A stretch of 64,000 nucleotides of DNA from Alistipes finegoldii DSM 17242 (GCF_000265365.1 NC_018011.1:2559501-2623500), one strand, 5' to 3'; counted from the first letter of the stretch, positions 42,711 through 51,788 are shown. A program made the numbers and translations. The notes: a model not told the origin generated them from the letters alone.

Positions 42711-45050
42711 ATGACAGCAATGAAAAGTAGAAATATCTTTTTCGCGGCCCTTTGCGCCGCCGTTTTGGCCGGCTGTTCGTGCCCTTCGGCCGGGCAGCGA
42801 TCCCCTCAGCGTCCGTCGGACTATGTTTCGACATTGGTAGGCTCGCAGTCGGATTTCACGCTTTCGACGGGCAATACCTATCCTGCCGTCGCTCTGCCTT
42901 GGGGTATGAACTTCTGGACGCCCCAGACCGGTAAGATGGGCGACGGCTGGGCCTATACCTACGGGGCGCACCGAATCCGGGGCTTCAAGCAGACCCATCA
43001 GCCCTCGCCGTGGATCAACGACTACGGCCAGTTCGCGCTGATGCCCGTGCGCGGGAATGATAAGCTGGACGAAGAGTCCCGCGCGAGCTGGTATTCGCAC
43101 CAAGCCGAGGTGGCGAAGCCTTACTATTACAAGGTCTATCTGGCCGACCACGACATCCGCGCCGAGATCGCCCCGACCGAACGTGCCGCGATGATGCGCT
43201 TCACCTTTCCCGAAAGCGACGAGTCGGGCGTTGTGATCGACGCCTTCGACCGCGGTTCGCAGATCGGCATGCTCGACGCCCGCACGATCGTGGGTTACAC
43301 CACGCGCAACAGCGGGGGTGTTCCTGATAATTTCCGAAATTACTTCGTCGTGCGTTTCGATACGCCGTTCACCGCCGTCGAACTGACCGACGCCCCCGGC
43401 GAGTACGAACCCGGCAGCAGCTTGCTCTATCCTGACGGCAGCAAGTCGGTGACGGGCGGACACGCCGTGGCGAAGGTGCACTTCCCGACCCGCCGCGGCC
43501 AGCAGGTCTGCGCCAGCGTGGCTTCGTCGTTCATCTCGCCCGAACAGGCCGTTCAGAATCTCAGGGAGCTGGGGGCCGACGACTTCGAGACCGTCAAGTC
43601 CAAGGCGCAGGAGCGCTGGGACGAAGTGCTGGGCCGCATCGAGGTCGAGGGCGGCGCCGAAGAGCAGATGCGCACCTTCTATTCGTGCCTGTACCGTTCG
43701 GTGCTTTTCCCGCGTAAATTCTATGAAGTGACCGCTTCGGGCGAAATCATGCACTACAGCCCCTACAACGGCGAAGTGCTGCCCGGCTACATGTATACCG
43801 ACACCGGGTTCTGGGATACGTTCCGCAGTCTGTTCCCGCTGCTCAATCTGGTCTATCCTTCGGTGAACGCCGAAATCCAGCAGGGACTGGCCAACACGGC
43901 CCGCGAAAGCGGCTTCCTGCCCGAATGGGCCTCGCCGGGCCACCGCGGCTGCATGGTGGGCAACAACTCCGCATCGGTGGTGGCCGACGCGCTCCTCAAG
44001 GGCGTCACGCCCGAAAAGGAGTGGCAGACGCTCTACGAGGCCATGATGCACGCGCGCACGAACGTCCACCCCGGCGTCTCCTCGACCGGACGTCTGGGGC
44101 ACGAGTATTACAACCGGCTGGGATACATTCCCTACGACGTGAAGATCAACGAGAATGTCGCCCGCACGCTCGAATACGCCTACGACGACTGGTGTATCGC
44201 GCAGGTGGCCCGCAAACTGGGTAAGACGGAGGATGCCGCGGCGCTTGAGGAGGCTTCGCGCAACTACCGCAACGTATTCGACAAGACGACCAAGCTGATG
44301 CGCGGCCGCAACGAGAACGGGGAGTTCCAGTCGCCGTTCAGCCCCTACAAGTGGGGCGACGCCTTCACCGAGGGCAACGCATGGCACTACACATGGTCGG
44401 TGTTCCACGATGTGCAGGGACTTGCCGAGCTGATGGGCGGCCGGGAAGGATTCGCCGAAATGCTCGACTCGGTGTTCGTCGTGCCGCCGATCTACGACGA
44501 CAGCTATTACGGGACCCGCATTCACGAGATCACCGAGATGCAGGTGGCCGACATGGGCAACTACGCCCACGGCAACCAGCCTGCGCAGCATATGATCTAC
44601 CTGTACAACTATGCGGGCCAGCCGTGGAAGGCGCAGTACTGGACGCGCGAGGTGATGGACCGTCTCTATTCGTCCAAGCCCGACGGCTACTGCGGCGACG
44701 AGGACAACGGCCAGACCTCCGCGTGGTATGTCTTCTCGGCCATGGGATTCTATCCCGTATGTCCGGCTTCGGACCAGTACGTCATAGGGTCGCCCCTGTT
44801 TCGCAAGGCGACCGTGAAACTGGAGAACGGAAAGAAGATCGTGATCGAGGCTCCGGACAACGCTCCCGAAAACCGCTATATCGGAACCATGAAGCTCGAC
44901 GGGAAGCGATACGACCGCAACTTCATCCGCTGGTCGGACCTCGTAAAAGGCGCGAAAATAGACTTCGCGATGCAGCCCGATCCGGCGTACAAACGGGGTG
45001 TCGGCCCGCAGGACGCGCCCTATTCGCTCAGCCGTGAAGAATGTCGATAA
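42711..45050 (+). CDS. GH92 alpha-mannosidase (lipoprotein)
   Basis: 779 residues from the ATG at 42711; the ATG at 42720 (MKSRNIFFAALCAAVLAGC) is an equally good start and gives a tidier signal peptide. The lipobox is VLAGC. GH92 signatures: VSTLVGSQSDFTLSTGNTYP, IRGFKQTHQPSPWINDYGQF, FYSCLYRSVLFPRKFYEV, GFWDTFRSLFPLLNLVYP and GDEDNGQTSAWYVFSAMGFY. It diverges from the other two copies in the active-site surroundings, suggesting a different linkage preference. Last gene of the operon. Confidence 0.94.
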   Translation: MTAMKSRNIFFAALCAAVLAGCSCPSAGQRSPQRPSDYVSTLVGSQSDFTLSTGNTYPAVALPWGMNFWTPQTGKMGDGWAYTYGAHRIRGFKQTHQPSPWINDYGQFALMPVRGNDKLDEESRASWYSHQAEVAKPYYYKVYLADHDIRAEIAPTERAAMMRFTFPESDESGVVIDAFDRGSQIGMLDARTIVGYTTRNSGGVPDNFRNYFVVRFDTPFTAVELTDAPGEYEPGSSLLYPDGSKSVTGGHAVAKVHFPTRRGQQVCASVASSFISPEQAVQNLRELGADDFETVKSKAQERWDEVLGRIEVEGGAEEQMRTFYSCLYRSVLFPRKFYEVTASGEIMHYSPYNGEVLPGYMYTDTGFWDTFRSLFPLLNLVYPSVNAEIQQGLANTARESGFLPEWASPGHRGCMVGNNSASVVADALLKGVTPEKEWQTLYEAMMHARTNVHPGVSSTGRLGHEYYNRLGYIPYDVKINENVARTLEYAYDDWCIAQVARKLGKTEDAAALEEASRNYRNVFDKTTKLMRGRNENGEFQSPFSPYKWGDAFTEGNAWHYTWSVFHDVQGLAELMGGREGFAEMLDSVFVVPPIYDDSYYGTRIHEITEMQVADMGNYAHGNQPAQHMIYLYNYAGQPWKAQYWTREVMDRLYSSKPDGYCGDEDNGQTSAWYVFSAMGFYPVCPASDQYVIGSPLFRKATVKLENGKKIVIEAPDNAPENRYIGTMKLDGKRYDRNFIRWSDLVKGAKIDFAMQPDPAYKRGVGPQDAPYSLSREECR

Positions 45051-45077
45051 TTTGTCAATAGAATCTGACTTTCGGTT

Positions 45078-45107
45078 TTGAAAATTGGCCGGAAAATACT
45101 ACTTTTG
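45078..45107 (+). promoter_or_regulatory. Promoter of the purine operon
   Basis: TTG at 45078-45080 and TACTTTTG at 45100-45107, 19 bp apart, fit the Bacteroidota consensus. The start near 45114 gives a 250-nt leader before purE that contains the Gln-rich ORF and the terminator. It excludes the in-frame ATG at 45085 as a translation start. Confidence 0.78.
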
Positions 45108-45150
45108 TAGCGTTGTTTTTACAATTGTTAGGTTAATCCGGACATATCTC

Positions 45151-45294
45151 ATGACCTCCACAGGCAAAATCGATCAACGCGAACGAAAGAAACAGCAGGG
45201 CCAAGCCGCTGCATTCTATTCGTCGTGCCGACAGCAGGGTCAGAGCGCGCAGTCGCAGGGGCAGCAAATGTCCTGCAGCGGGATGCGCGGATAG
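45151..45294 (+). CDS. 47-residue Gln-rich leader peptide of the purine operon
   Basis: A small ORF starts about 37 nt after the predicted transcript start and ends with TAG at 45292-45294, 4 nt before the terminator hairpin. It has 11 Gln codons in 47 (CAG 8, CAA 3), all from codon 9 on and most in the second half (KKQQGQAAAFYSSCRQQGQ, then SAQSQGQQMSCSGMRG). PurF and PurL of this operon consume glutamine, so a ribosome translating this ORF could report Gln-tRNA supply to the terminator. There is no known homolog I can name. The composition and position support it as a regulatory leader rather than a functional protein. Confidence 0.7.
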   Translation: MTSTGKIDQRERKKQQGQAAAFYSSCRQQGQSAQSQGQQMSCSGMRG

Positions 45295-45298
45295 ATAC

Positions 45299-45340
45299 CA
45301 GACCGCCATGACATGCGATGTCGTGGCGGTCTGCTTTTTT
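45299..45340 (+). terminator. Intrinsic terminator/attenuator upstream of purE
   Basis: A 16-bp stem with a 3-nt loop: CAGACCGCCATGACAT (45299-45314) pairs with ATGTCGTGGCGGTCTG (45318-45333, one G-T pair), followed by C and six T. It lies between the operon promoter and purE (ATG at 45364), so it acts as a barrier that must be regulated. Confidence 0.9.
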
Positions 45341-45363
45341 GAAAAAACTTAAAACCAAAGGAT

Positions 45364-45831
45364 ATGAAGGTCGGTGTGATTATGGGCTCGGTGAGCGATT
45401 ACGAGGTGATGGCCGACGCCGTCGCCACGCTCGAACAATTCGGTGTCGATTTCGAAAAGCGCGTCGTAAGCGCCCACCGGACGCCCGATCTGTTGTGCGA
45501 GTATGCCAAGACGGCCAAGGCGCGCGGTATCGGCGTGATCATCGCCGGTGCGGGCGGCGCGGCGCATCTGCCCGGCATGGTGGCTTCGATGACGACGCTG
45601 CCCGTGGTGGGCGTTCCGGTCAAGTCGCGCGCCCTGAACGGGCTGGACTCGCTGTTGTCGATCGTGCAGATGCCCGCGGGCGTTCCCGTGGCCACCACGG
45701 CGATCAACGGTTCGAAGAATGCGGCGCTGATCGCCGTCTCGATTCTCGCTTTGCAGGATGCGGAACTCGCGGCCCGGCTCGAAGCGTTCCGCGCCAAACA
45801 GACCGCCGACGTACTTAAAGCGGAACTTTAG
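45364..45831 (+). CDS. purE: N5-carboxyaminoimidazole ribonucleotide mutase
   Basis: 155 residues. It moves the carboxyl group of N5-CAIR to give CAIR. Class I PurE motifs: VIMGSVSDYEVM (the usual GSxSDW with Tyr in place of Trp), VSAHRTPDLL with the active-site His, IAGAGGAAHLPGMVASMT and AINGSKNAALIA. It works with PurK, encoded immediately downstream with no gap. Confidence 0.95.
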   Translation: MKVGVIMGSVSDYEVMADAVATLEQFGVDFEKRVVSAHRTPDLLCEYAKTAKARGIGVIIAGAGGAAHLPGMVASMTTLPVVGVPVKSRALNGLDSLLSIVQMPAGVPVATTAINGSKNAALIAVSILALQDAELAARLEAFRAKQTADVLKAEL

Positions 45832-46926
45832 ATGAAGACGATCGGCATCATAGGCGGCGGCCAGCTGGGGCTGATGATTATCGAACAGGCGCACCTGCTC
45901 GGTGCGCGCACGGTGTGTCTCGATCCTGCGGCGGACGCTCCGGCCTTTGCGCTCAGTGACGAGCGGATCGTGGCGGCGTATGACGACCCCGCGGCGCTGG
46001 AGGAGCTTTGCCGCCGCAGCGACGCGGTGACCTACGAGTTCGAGAACGTGCCGGGCAGCGTGCTGATTCCGCTTGAGAAGAGATACAACATCCCGCAGGG
46101 CTTCCGTCCGTTGTACGATTCGCAGGACCGCCTGCGCGAGAAGGACAACGCCCGTGCCGGCGGGCTGGCGACGCCCGAATACGCCGCCGCGGACGACGAA
46201 GCGTCGCTGCGTGCCGCCGTGGCGAAGATCGGCCTGCCCGCCGTGCTGAAGACCCGGACGCTGGGGTACGACGGTCACGGACAGCTGGTGCTGAAGACCG
46301 AGGCCGACATCGAGAAGGCTTTGCCGATGCTCGCCGTGCCCTGTATTCTGGAGCAGTTCGTGCCCTTCGATTTCGAAGCCAGCGTCGTGCTGGTCTCCGA
46401 CGGCAGCCATGTCGTCACCTTTCCGATCGGTCGCAACATCCACCGCGACGGCATCCTCGATTTGTGCTTCGTGCCCGCGGAGGAGATGGACGACGAGCTG
46501 CGCGGACGGATGATCGCCGCCGGCGAGCGGTTTATGCTGACGTGCGGTTACCGGGGAATTCTGGCGATCGAGTTTTTCGTGAAGGGCCGCGAATTCTTCT
46601 TCAACGAAATGGCGCCGCGCCCCCACAATTCGGGACACTATACGATCGAAGGCTGTACGACCAACCAGTTCCGCGAGTTGGTGCGCTTCCTTTTGGGAGA
46701 GCCGCTGCAGGAGCCGCGGCTGGTGGCGCCGACCGTGATGAAGAATATCTTGGGACAGGACCTCGAAGCGGCCGAAGCGATCGCCGCCGAAAACCGTCCG
46801 GGCGTGCATGTCCGTCTCTACGGCAAGACCGAGAGCCGGCCGAAGCGCAAGATGGGACACATTACCTTCGTGGGCATGACTCCGGCGGAATACGGGGCCG
46901 TCTGGGCCGACCGGTTTGTGAAATAG
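45832..46926 (+). CDS. purK: N5-carboxyaminoimidazole ribonucleotide synthetase
   Basis: 364 residues. ATP-grasp enzyme that carboxylates AIR with bicarbonate. It shows IGIIGGGQLGLMIIEQAHLL, YEFENVPGSVL, the ATP-binding VLKTRTLGYDGHGQLVLK, IEFFVKGREFFFNEMAPRPH with HNSGHYTIEGC, and a C-terminal KRKMGHITFVG. Its start abuts the purE stop. The 129-nt gap to purL is GC-rich with no ORF. Confidence 0.95.
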   Translation: MKTIGIIGGGQLGLMIIEQAHLLGARTVCLDPAADAPAFALSDERIVAAYDDPAALEELCRRSDAVTYEFENVPGSVLIPLEKRYNIPQGFRPLYDSQDRLREKDNARAGGLATPEYAAADDEASLRAAVAKIGLPAVLKTRTLGYDGHGQLVLKTEADIEKALPMLAVPCILEQFVPFDFEASVVLVSDGSHVVTFPIGRNIHRDGILDLCFVPAEEMDDELRGRMIAAGERFMLTCGYRGILAIEFFVKGREFFFNEMAPRPHNSGHYTIEGCTTNQFRELVRFLLGEPLQEPRLVAPTVMKNILGQDLEAAEAIAAENRPGVHVRLYGKTESRPKRKMGHITFVGMTPAEYGAVWADRFVK

Positions 46927-47055
46927 CGGGGCCGGTCCCGCATGCGTCGCCGCAGGCGGACGGGAGGAGTTTCCGGAAGCGGCGGCGAGGACGAAGACCG
47001 GCGGAACGGTCGGTAAGGACCGCAGAAACGAATGAAGAATATTAAACGATATAGG

Positions 47056-50000
47056 ATGAAAAACTACCGGATTTTTGTTGAAAAACATCCCCGTTTCCGG
47101 GTCGAGGCCGAAAGCCTGCGCCGGGAACTGAACGCCAACCTGAACCTCGATATCCGCGAACTGCGGCTGCTGAACGTTTACGATCTGTTCGGCTTTTCGG
47201 AGGAATTGCTCGAAAAGACCCGCTACAGCGTCTTCGGCGAAGTGGTGACCGACAGCGTGACCGATGCGTGCGACCTTGCGGGGCAGAAGTATATCGCCGT
47301 GGAGTATCTTCCCGGCCAGTTCGACCAGCGCGCCGCGTCGGCCGTGGACTGCGTTCGGCTGATCGACCCGTCGGCCGAGGTGCGCATCCGTTCGTCGAAG
47401 CTGCTGCTGTTCGACGGCGCGGTGACCGACGAGGAGATCGCGCGGATCAAACGCTACTATATCAATGCCGTCGAGTCGCGTGAAAAGGACCTGAGCGTAC
47501 TCAGCGACATGGAGCAGGCCGAGGTGAAGCCCGTCGCCGTGCTCGAAGGCTTCACGAAGATGACCGACGCCGAGCTGGCGCCCTACTGCGCGCAGTACGG
47601 ACTGGCGATGAACGCCGACGATCTGCGCGAGGTGGTGAAGTATTTCCGCGCCGAGGGCCGCGATCCCTATGAAACCGAACTGCGCATCCTCGATACCTAT
47701 TGGAGCGACCATTGCCGCCATACGACCTTCACGACCGAGCTGGAGGGAATTACGGTCGAGGAGTCGTTCGTCAAGGACGAAATCGAAGATTCGCTGGCCC
47801 TCTACCTGCGCATCCGGCGTGAGCTGGGCCGCGAACACAAGAGCATCTGCCTGATGGACATGGCCACGATCGGCGCCCGCTACCTGCGCAAGAAGGGGCT
47901 GCTGGACGATATGGAGGTGAGCGACGAAAACAACGCCTGCTCGGTCTATGTCGATGTCGACGTGGACGGCCGGACCGAGAAGTGGCTGCTGCAGTTCAAG
48001 AACGAAACCCACAACCATCCGACCGAGATCGAGCCGTTCGGCGGCGCTTCGACCTGTCTGGGCGGCGCTATCCGCGACCCGCTGTCAGGCCGCAGCTACG
48101 TCTATCAGGCGATGCGCGTGACGGGGGCGGGCGACATCTACCAGAAGGTGGGCGACACGCTCGAAGGCAAACTCCCGCAGAGCGTGATTTCGAAAAAGGC
48201 CGCGGCCGGTTATTCGAGCTACGGCAACCAGATCGGTCTGGCCACGACCCACGTACGCGAGGTGTACCACGACGGCTATGTGGCCAAGCGTCTCGAAGTG
48301 GGCGCCGTGGTGGGCGCCGTGAAGGCGGAGAACGTCCGCCGCGAGAAACCCGCTCCGGGCGACAAGATCATCATGCTGGGCGGCCGTACGGGCCGCGACG
48401 GCATCGGCGGAGCTACCGGATCGTCGAAAGAACACAACACCAAGTCGCTGGAGACCTGCGGCAGCGAGGTGCAGAAGGGCAACGCTCCGGAGGAGCGCAA
48501 GCTCGAACGTCTGTTCCGCCGTCCGGAGGTGACGCGGCTCATCAAGAAATCGAACGACTTCGGCGCGGGCGGCGTCAGCGTCGCCATCGGCGAGCTGGCC
48601 GACGGGCTGGACATTTACCTCGACCGCGTGAAGACCAAGTACAGCGGCCTGAACTCCACGGAGCTGGCCATCAGCGAGTCGCAGGAGCGCATGGCGGTAG
48701 TCGTCGAAGCGAAGGACGTCGAGACGTTCATGCGCTACTGTCTCGAAGAGAATATCGAAGCCGTCGAGGTGGCCGACGTGACCGACACGGCCCGTATGCG
48801 GATGTTCAACAAGGACCGCAAGGTCGTGGACCTCTCGCGCGAGTTCATCGACAGCGCCGGCGCCCGGCATTATGCCGAAGCGAAGGTCGGCGAGGTGGAA
48901 AACCGCAATCCGTTCGTACGTGAAATCGCCGGCGATACGCTTGCCGCGCGTTTTGAGAATAACCTGAAAGATAACAATGTCGTTTCCCAGCGGGGACTTG
49001 TCGAGATGTTCGACTCGACGATCGGCGCCTCGACCGTACTGATGCCCTTCGGCGGCCGTACGCAGGGCAGTGAGACGCAGGTCTCGGTGCAGAAGCTTCC
49101 GACCGACGGCTGCACCGACACGGCCAGCATCATGGCCTTCGGTTACAATCCCTTCATCGCTTCGTGGAGCCCCTACCACGGCGCGGCCTATGCCGTGGTG
49201 GAAGCTGCGGCGAAGGTCGTGGCGGCGGGTGCGCGCTACGACAGGATGCGTTACTCGTATCAGGAGTATTTCGAGCGCATGACCAAGAATCCCGAATCGT
49301 GGGGCAAGCCTCTCGGCGCACTGCTCGGCGCGCTGAAGATGCAGGTCGAGCTGGGACTCCCGTCGATCGGCGGCAAGGACTCGATGAGCGGCACGTTCCA
49401 GCATATCAACGTCCCGCCGATGCTGATGGCTTTCGGCATCACGACGGTCGACGCCGGAACGGTCATCTCGACCGACTTCAAGAAGGCCGGCAGCCGCATC
49501 TACCTCGTGCGCCATACCCCGAAGGAGAATTACATGCCCGACACGGCGCAGCTGAAGGCCAACTTCGGTTTCGTGAGCGGGCAGATCGAGAGCGGGAAGA
49601 TACTTTCGGCATGGTCCGTCGGATTCGGCGGCGTGGCCGAGGGCCTTGCGAAGATGGCTTTCGGCAACCGGATCGGCGCCGAGGTGACGACGGACGAAAG
49701 CAGGCTTTACGAATACGCCTACGGTTCGATTCTCGTGGAGAGCGACGGCGAACTGGACTTCCCGGCGGCCGAACTGCTGGGTGCGACCGTCGCCGACGAA
49801 GCCCTGACCGTGAACGGCGTACGGATGCCGCTCGACGGGTTGTACGAAGCCAATACCGTGAAATTCACGACGGTTTACCCCGACAAGGGCGAGAACCGTG
49901 CCGACGTGATGAGCGCCGAACCCGAACGCCGCACCTTTGCCTATGAGGGCGAAGCCGTCGAGCGTCCGGTGGCCTACCTGCCCGTATTCCCCGGCACGAA

Positions 50001-50766
50001 CTGCGATTACGATACGGCCAAGGCGTTCCGCAACGCGGGAGCCGAGGTGACGACCAGCGTATTGTGCAATCTGGGCGGCGACGACATCCTGCGCTCGATC
50101 GCCCAGATGAAGGAGCATATCCGCCGCGCCCATATTTTCGTGCTTTGCGGCGGCTTCTCGTCGGGCGACGAGCCGGACGGCAGCGCGAAGTTTATCGTGA
50201 ACGTACTTAACAACAAGGATATACGCGAGGAAATTCACGCGTTGCTTGACCGCGGCGGCCTTATCCTCGGCATCTGCAACGGTTTTCAGGCGCTGGTCAA
50301 GTCGGGACTGCTGCCGTACGGCCGTTTGGGCATGGTGACGAAGGATTCCCCGACGCTGTTCCGCAACGACGTCAACCGGCATATCTCGCAGATCGTCTCG
50401 ACGCGCGTCTCGACGCTCAACTCCCCGTGGCTCGCGGGCTTCGAACTGGGCGAGGTGCACTCGATCGCCGTCAGCCACGGCGAGGGCAAGTTCGTCGTCA
50501 GCGAGGAGCTGGCCAAGGAGCTTTTCGCCAACGGGCAGGTGGCCTTCCAGTACGTCGATGCCGAAGGCCGCGTGACGGCCGAGGCGCCCTACAACCCCAA
50601 CGGCTCGTCGTACGCCATCGAAGGCATCGTATCGCGCGACGGCCGGATTCTGGGCAAGATGGGCCATACGGAGCGTTACGGGAAGAACCTTTTCAAGAAT
50701 ATCGCCGGCAACAAGGAGCAGGCGCTGTTCCGCAATGCCGTCGAGTATTTCCGCAAATCGAAATAG
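47056..50766 (+). CDS. purL: Phosphoribosylformylglycinamidine synthase (single-chain)
   Basis: 1236 residues from the ATG at 47056, which has AGG just upstream; an in-frame ATG at 47032 is possible. It converts FGAR to FGAM with glutamine. The single-chain form has an N-terminal PurS-like part (about 1-150), then the AIRS-like ATPase halves (DTYWSDHCRHTTFTTEL, ETHNHPTEIEPFGGASTCLG, GGKDSMSGTFQHINVPP). A C-terminal glutaminase completes it (FPGTNCDYDTAKAFRNAGA, nucleophile in LGICNGFQALVKSGLLPYG, VSHGEGKF). Gln use here is relevant to the Gln-rich leader. Confidence 0.96.
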   Translation: MKNYRIFVEKHPRFRVEAESLRRELNANLNLDIRELRLLNVYDLFGFSEELLEKTRYSVFGEVVTDSVTDACDLAGQKYIAVEYLPGQFDQRAASAVDCVRLIDPSAEVRIRSSKLLLFDGAVTDEEIARIKRYYINAVESREKDLSVLSDMEQAEVKPVAVLEGFTKMTDAELAPYCAQYGLAMNADDLREVVKYFRAEGRDPYETELRILDTYWSDHCRHTTFTTELEGITVEESFVKDEIEDSLALYLRIRRELGREHKSICLMDMATIGARYLRKKGLLDDMEVSDENNACSVYVDVDVDGRTEKWLLQFKNETHNHPTEIEPFGGASTCLGGAIRDPLSGRSYVYQAMRVTGAGDIYQKVGDTLEGKLPQSVISKKAAAGYSSYGNQIGLATTHVREVYHDGYVAKRLEVGAVVGAVKAENVRREKPAPGDKIIMLGGRTGRDGIGGATGSSKEHNTKSLETCGSEVQKGNAPEERKLERLFRRPEVTRLIKKSNDFGAGGVSVAIGELADGLDIYLDRVKTKYSGLNSTELAISESQERMAVVVEAKDVETFMRYCLEENIEAVEVADVTDTARMRMFNKDRKVVDLSREFIDSAGARHYAEAKVGEVENRNPFVREIAGDTLAARFENNLKDNNVVSQRGLVEMFDSTIGASTVLMPFGGRTQGSETQVSVQKLPTDGCTDTASIMAFGYNPFIASWSPYHGAAYAVVEAAAKVVAAGARYDRMRYSYQEYFERMTKNPESWGKPLGALLGALKMQVELGLPSIGGKDSMSGTFQHINVPPMLMAFGITTVDAGTVISTDFKKAGSRIYLVRHTPKENYMPDTAQLKANFGFVSGQIESGKILSAWSVGFGGVAEGLAKMAFGNRIGAEVTTDESRLYEYAYGSILVESDGELDFPAAELLGATVADEALTVNGVRMPLDGLYEANTVKFTTVYPDKGENRADVMSAEPERRTFAYEGEAVERPVAYLPVFPGTNCDYDTAKAFRNAGAEVTTSVLCNLGGDDILRSIAQMKEHIRRAHIFVLCGGFSSGDEPDGSAKFIVNVLNNKDIREEIHALLDRGGLILGICNGFQALVKSGLLPYGRLGMVTKDSPTLFRNDVNRHISQIVSTRVSTLNSPWLAGFELGEVHSIAVSHGEGKFVVSEELAKELFANGQVAFQYVDAEGRVTAEAPYNPNGSSYAIEGIVSRDGRILGKMGHTERYGKNLFKNIAGNKEQALFRNAVEYFRKSK

Positions 50767-50782
50767 TGTAAACCGAAACCAT

Positions 50783-51751
50783 ATGCCTATGAAGACCTCT
50801 TTTTATCGTTTTGCGGCGCTCCTGCTTTTTGCGGCGGCGCTGAGCGCAGGATGCGGCGAGCGGACGGACGACATGCGTCTGCTCTATTGGAATATTCAGA
50901 ACGGCATGTGGTCGGACCAGAGCAACGGCTACGACAATTTCGTGGCGTGGGTCAAAGGCTACGATCCCGACGTATGCGTGTGGTGCGAGGCCCAGTCGAT
51001 CTATAAGTCGGGTACGGCGGAGAGGATGGATTCCGTCGATCGCTACCTGACGGCTAACTGGGGCGAACTGGCGGCCCGTTACGGTCATAAATACTGGTAT
51101 GTGGGCGGCCACCGCGACAATTTCCCGCAGGTCGTTACGTCGAAGTATCCGATCGAGAACGTGCAGCGGATCGTCGGCCAAGCTCCCGACAGCATCGTTT
51201 CGCACGGCGCGGGCTGGGCCCGGATCGTGAAGAACGGCAGGCCGGTCAATATCGTGACGCTCCATACGTGGCCGCAGGCGTATGCCTTTCAGGCCGTGGA
51301 CCGCGACGCCAGCAGGGCCGAACACGGCGGTGACCGTTACCGGCGCATGGAGATCGAGTATATCTGCTCGCATACGATCGCTACGCAGTCCGACGCCGGA
51401 CAGCAGTTGTGGATGATGATGGGCGACTTCAATTCGCGCTCGCGCCTCGACAACCGGGTTTACAACTATCCCGACGACGACACGCGCCTGCTGGTGCATG
51501 ATTATATCGCGGAGCATACGCCCTATGTCGACGTGATCGCGGAGAAGCACCCCGGCGAATTCCATACCACGACCCACGGGCAGAGCCGCATCGACTTCGT
51601 CTACTGCACGCCGCCGCTCTGCGAACGGATCACCCGTGCCGAGGTGATTGCGGACGACTTCACCGAGCCGGTGCGCGATCCGGGCAAGTTGTCGAACTTC
51701 TACCACCCCTCGGACCACCGTCCGATTCTGGTGGACTTTGATATGAAATAG
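50783..51751 (+). CDS. Endonuclease/exonuclease/phosphatase family lipoprotein
   Basis: 322 residues from the ATG at 50783 (another ATG at 50789). The lipobox AAALSAGC is followed by an EEP domain: LLYWNIQNGMWSD, VCVWCEAQSIY, VGGHRDNFPQVVTSKYPI, VTLHTWPQ, WMMMGDFNSRS, TTHGQSRIDFVY and HPSDHRPILVDF. These give the Asn, Glu, Asp, Asn and His metal and catalytic residues of the fold. Substrates in the family range from nucleic acids to phosphoinositides. It lies between purL and purC on the same strand with short gaps, which suggests coregulation with purine synthesis, perhaps for scavenging extracellular nucleic acid. That role is inference. Confidence 0.85.
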   Translation: MPMKTSFYRFAALLLFAAALSAGCGERTDDMRLLYWNIQNGMWSDQSNGYDNFVAWVKGYDPDVCVWCEAQSIYKSGTAERMDSVDRYLTANWGELAARYGHKYWYVGGHRDNFPQVVTSKYPIENVQRIVGQAPDSIVSHGAGWARIVKNGRPVNIVTLHTWPQAYAFQAVDRDASRAEHGGDRYRRMEIEYICSHTIATQSDAGQQLWMMMGDFNSRSRLDNRVYNYPDDDTRLLVHDYIAEHTPYVDVIAEKHPGEFHTTTHGQSRIDFVYCTPPLCERITRAEVIADDFTEPVRDPGKLSNFYHPSDHRPILVDFDMK

Positions 51752-51788
51752 AACGAATCAACAAATAAACTTAAAAAACACAAACATC

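Noticed and set aside
40512..44591. A 1359-codon open frame on the minus strand across the two lipoprotein GH92 genes
   Set aside because: Composition is that of an antisense shadow (very rich in Arg, His, Val, Gly), with no domain motifs, while the + strand genes have full GH92 signatures. GC-rich third positions keep this frame open.
45085..45150. An upstream in-frame ATG that would lengthen the purine leader peptide to 69 residues
   Set aside because: It lies between the -33 and -7 elements of the promoter, upstream of the predicted transcript start.
48085..50667. An 860-codon minus-strand frame across purL
   Set aside because: Antisense shadow of purL with no recognisable motif or start context. 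The same holds for long minus-strand frames across carB (26402-28456), purE-purL (45349-48018) and purH (55507-57492).
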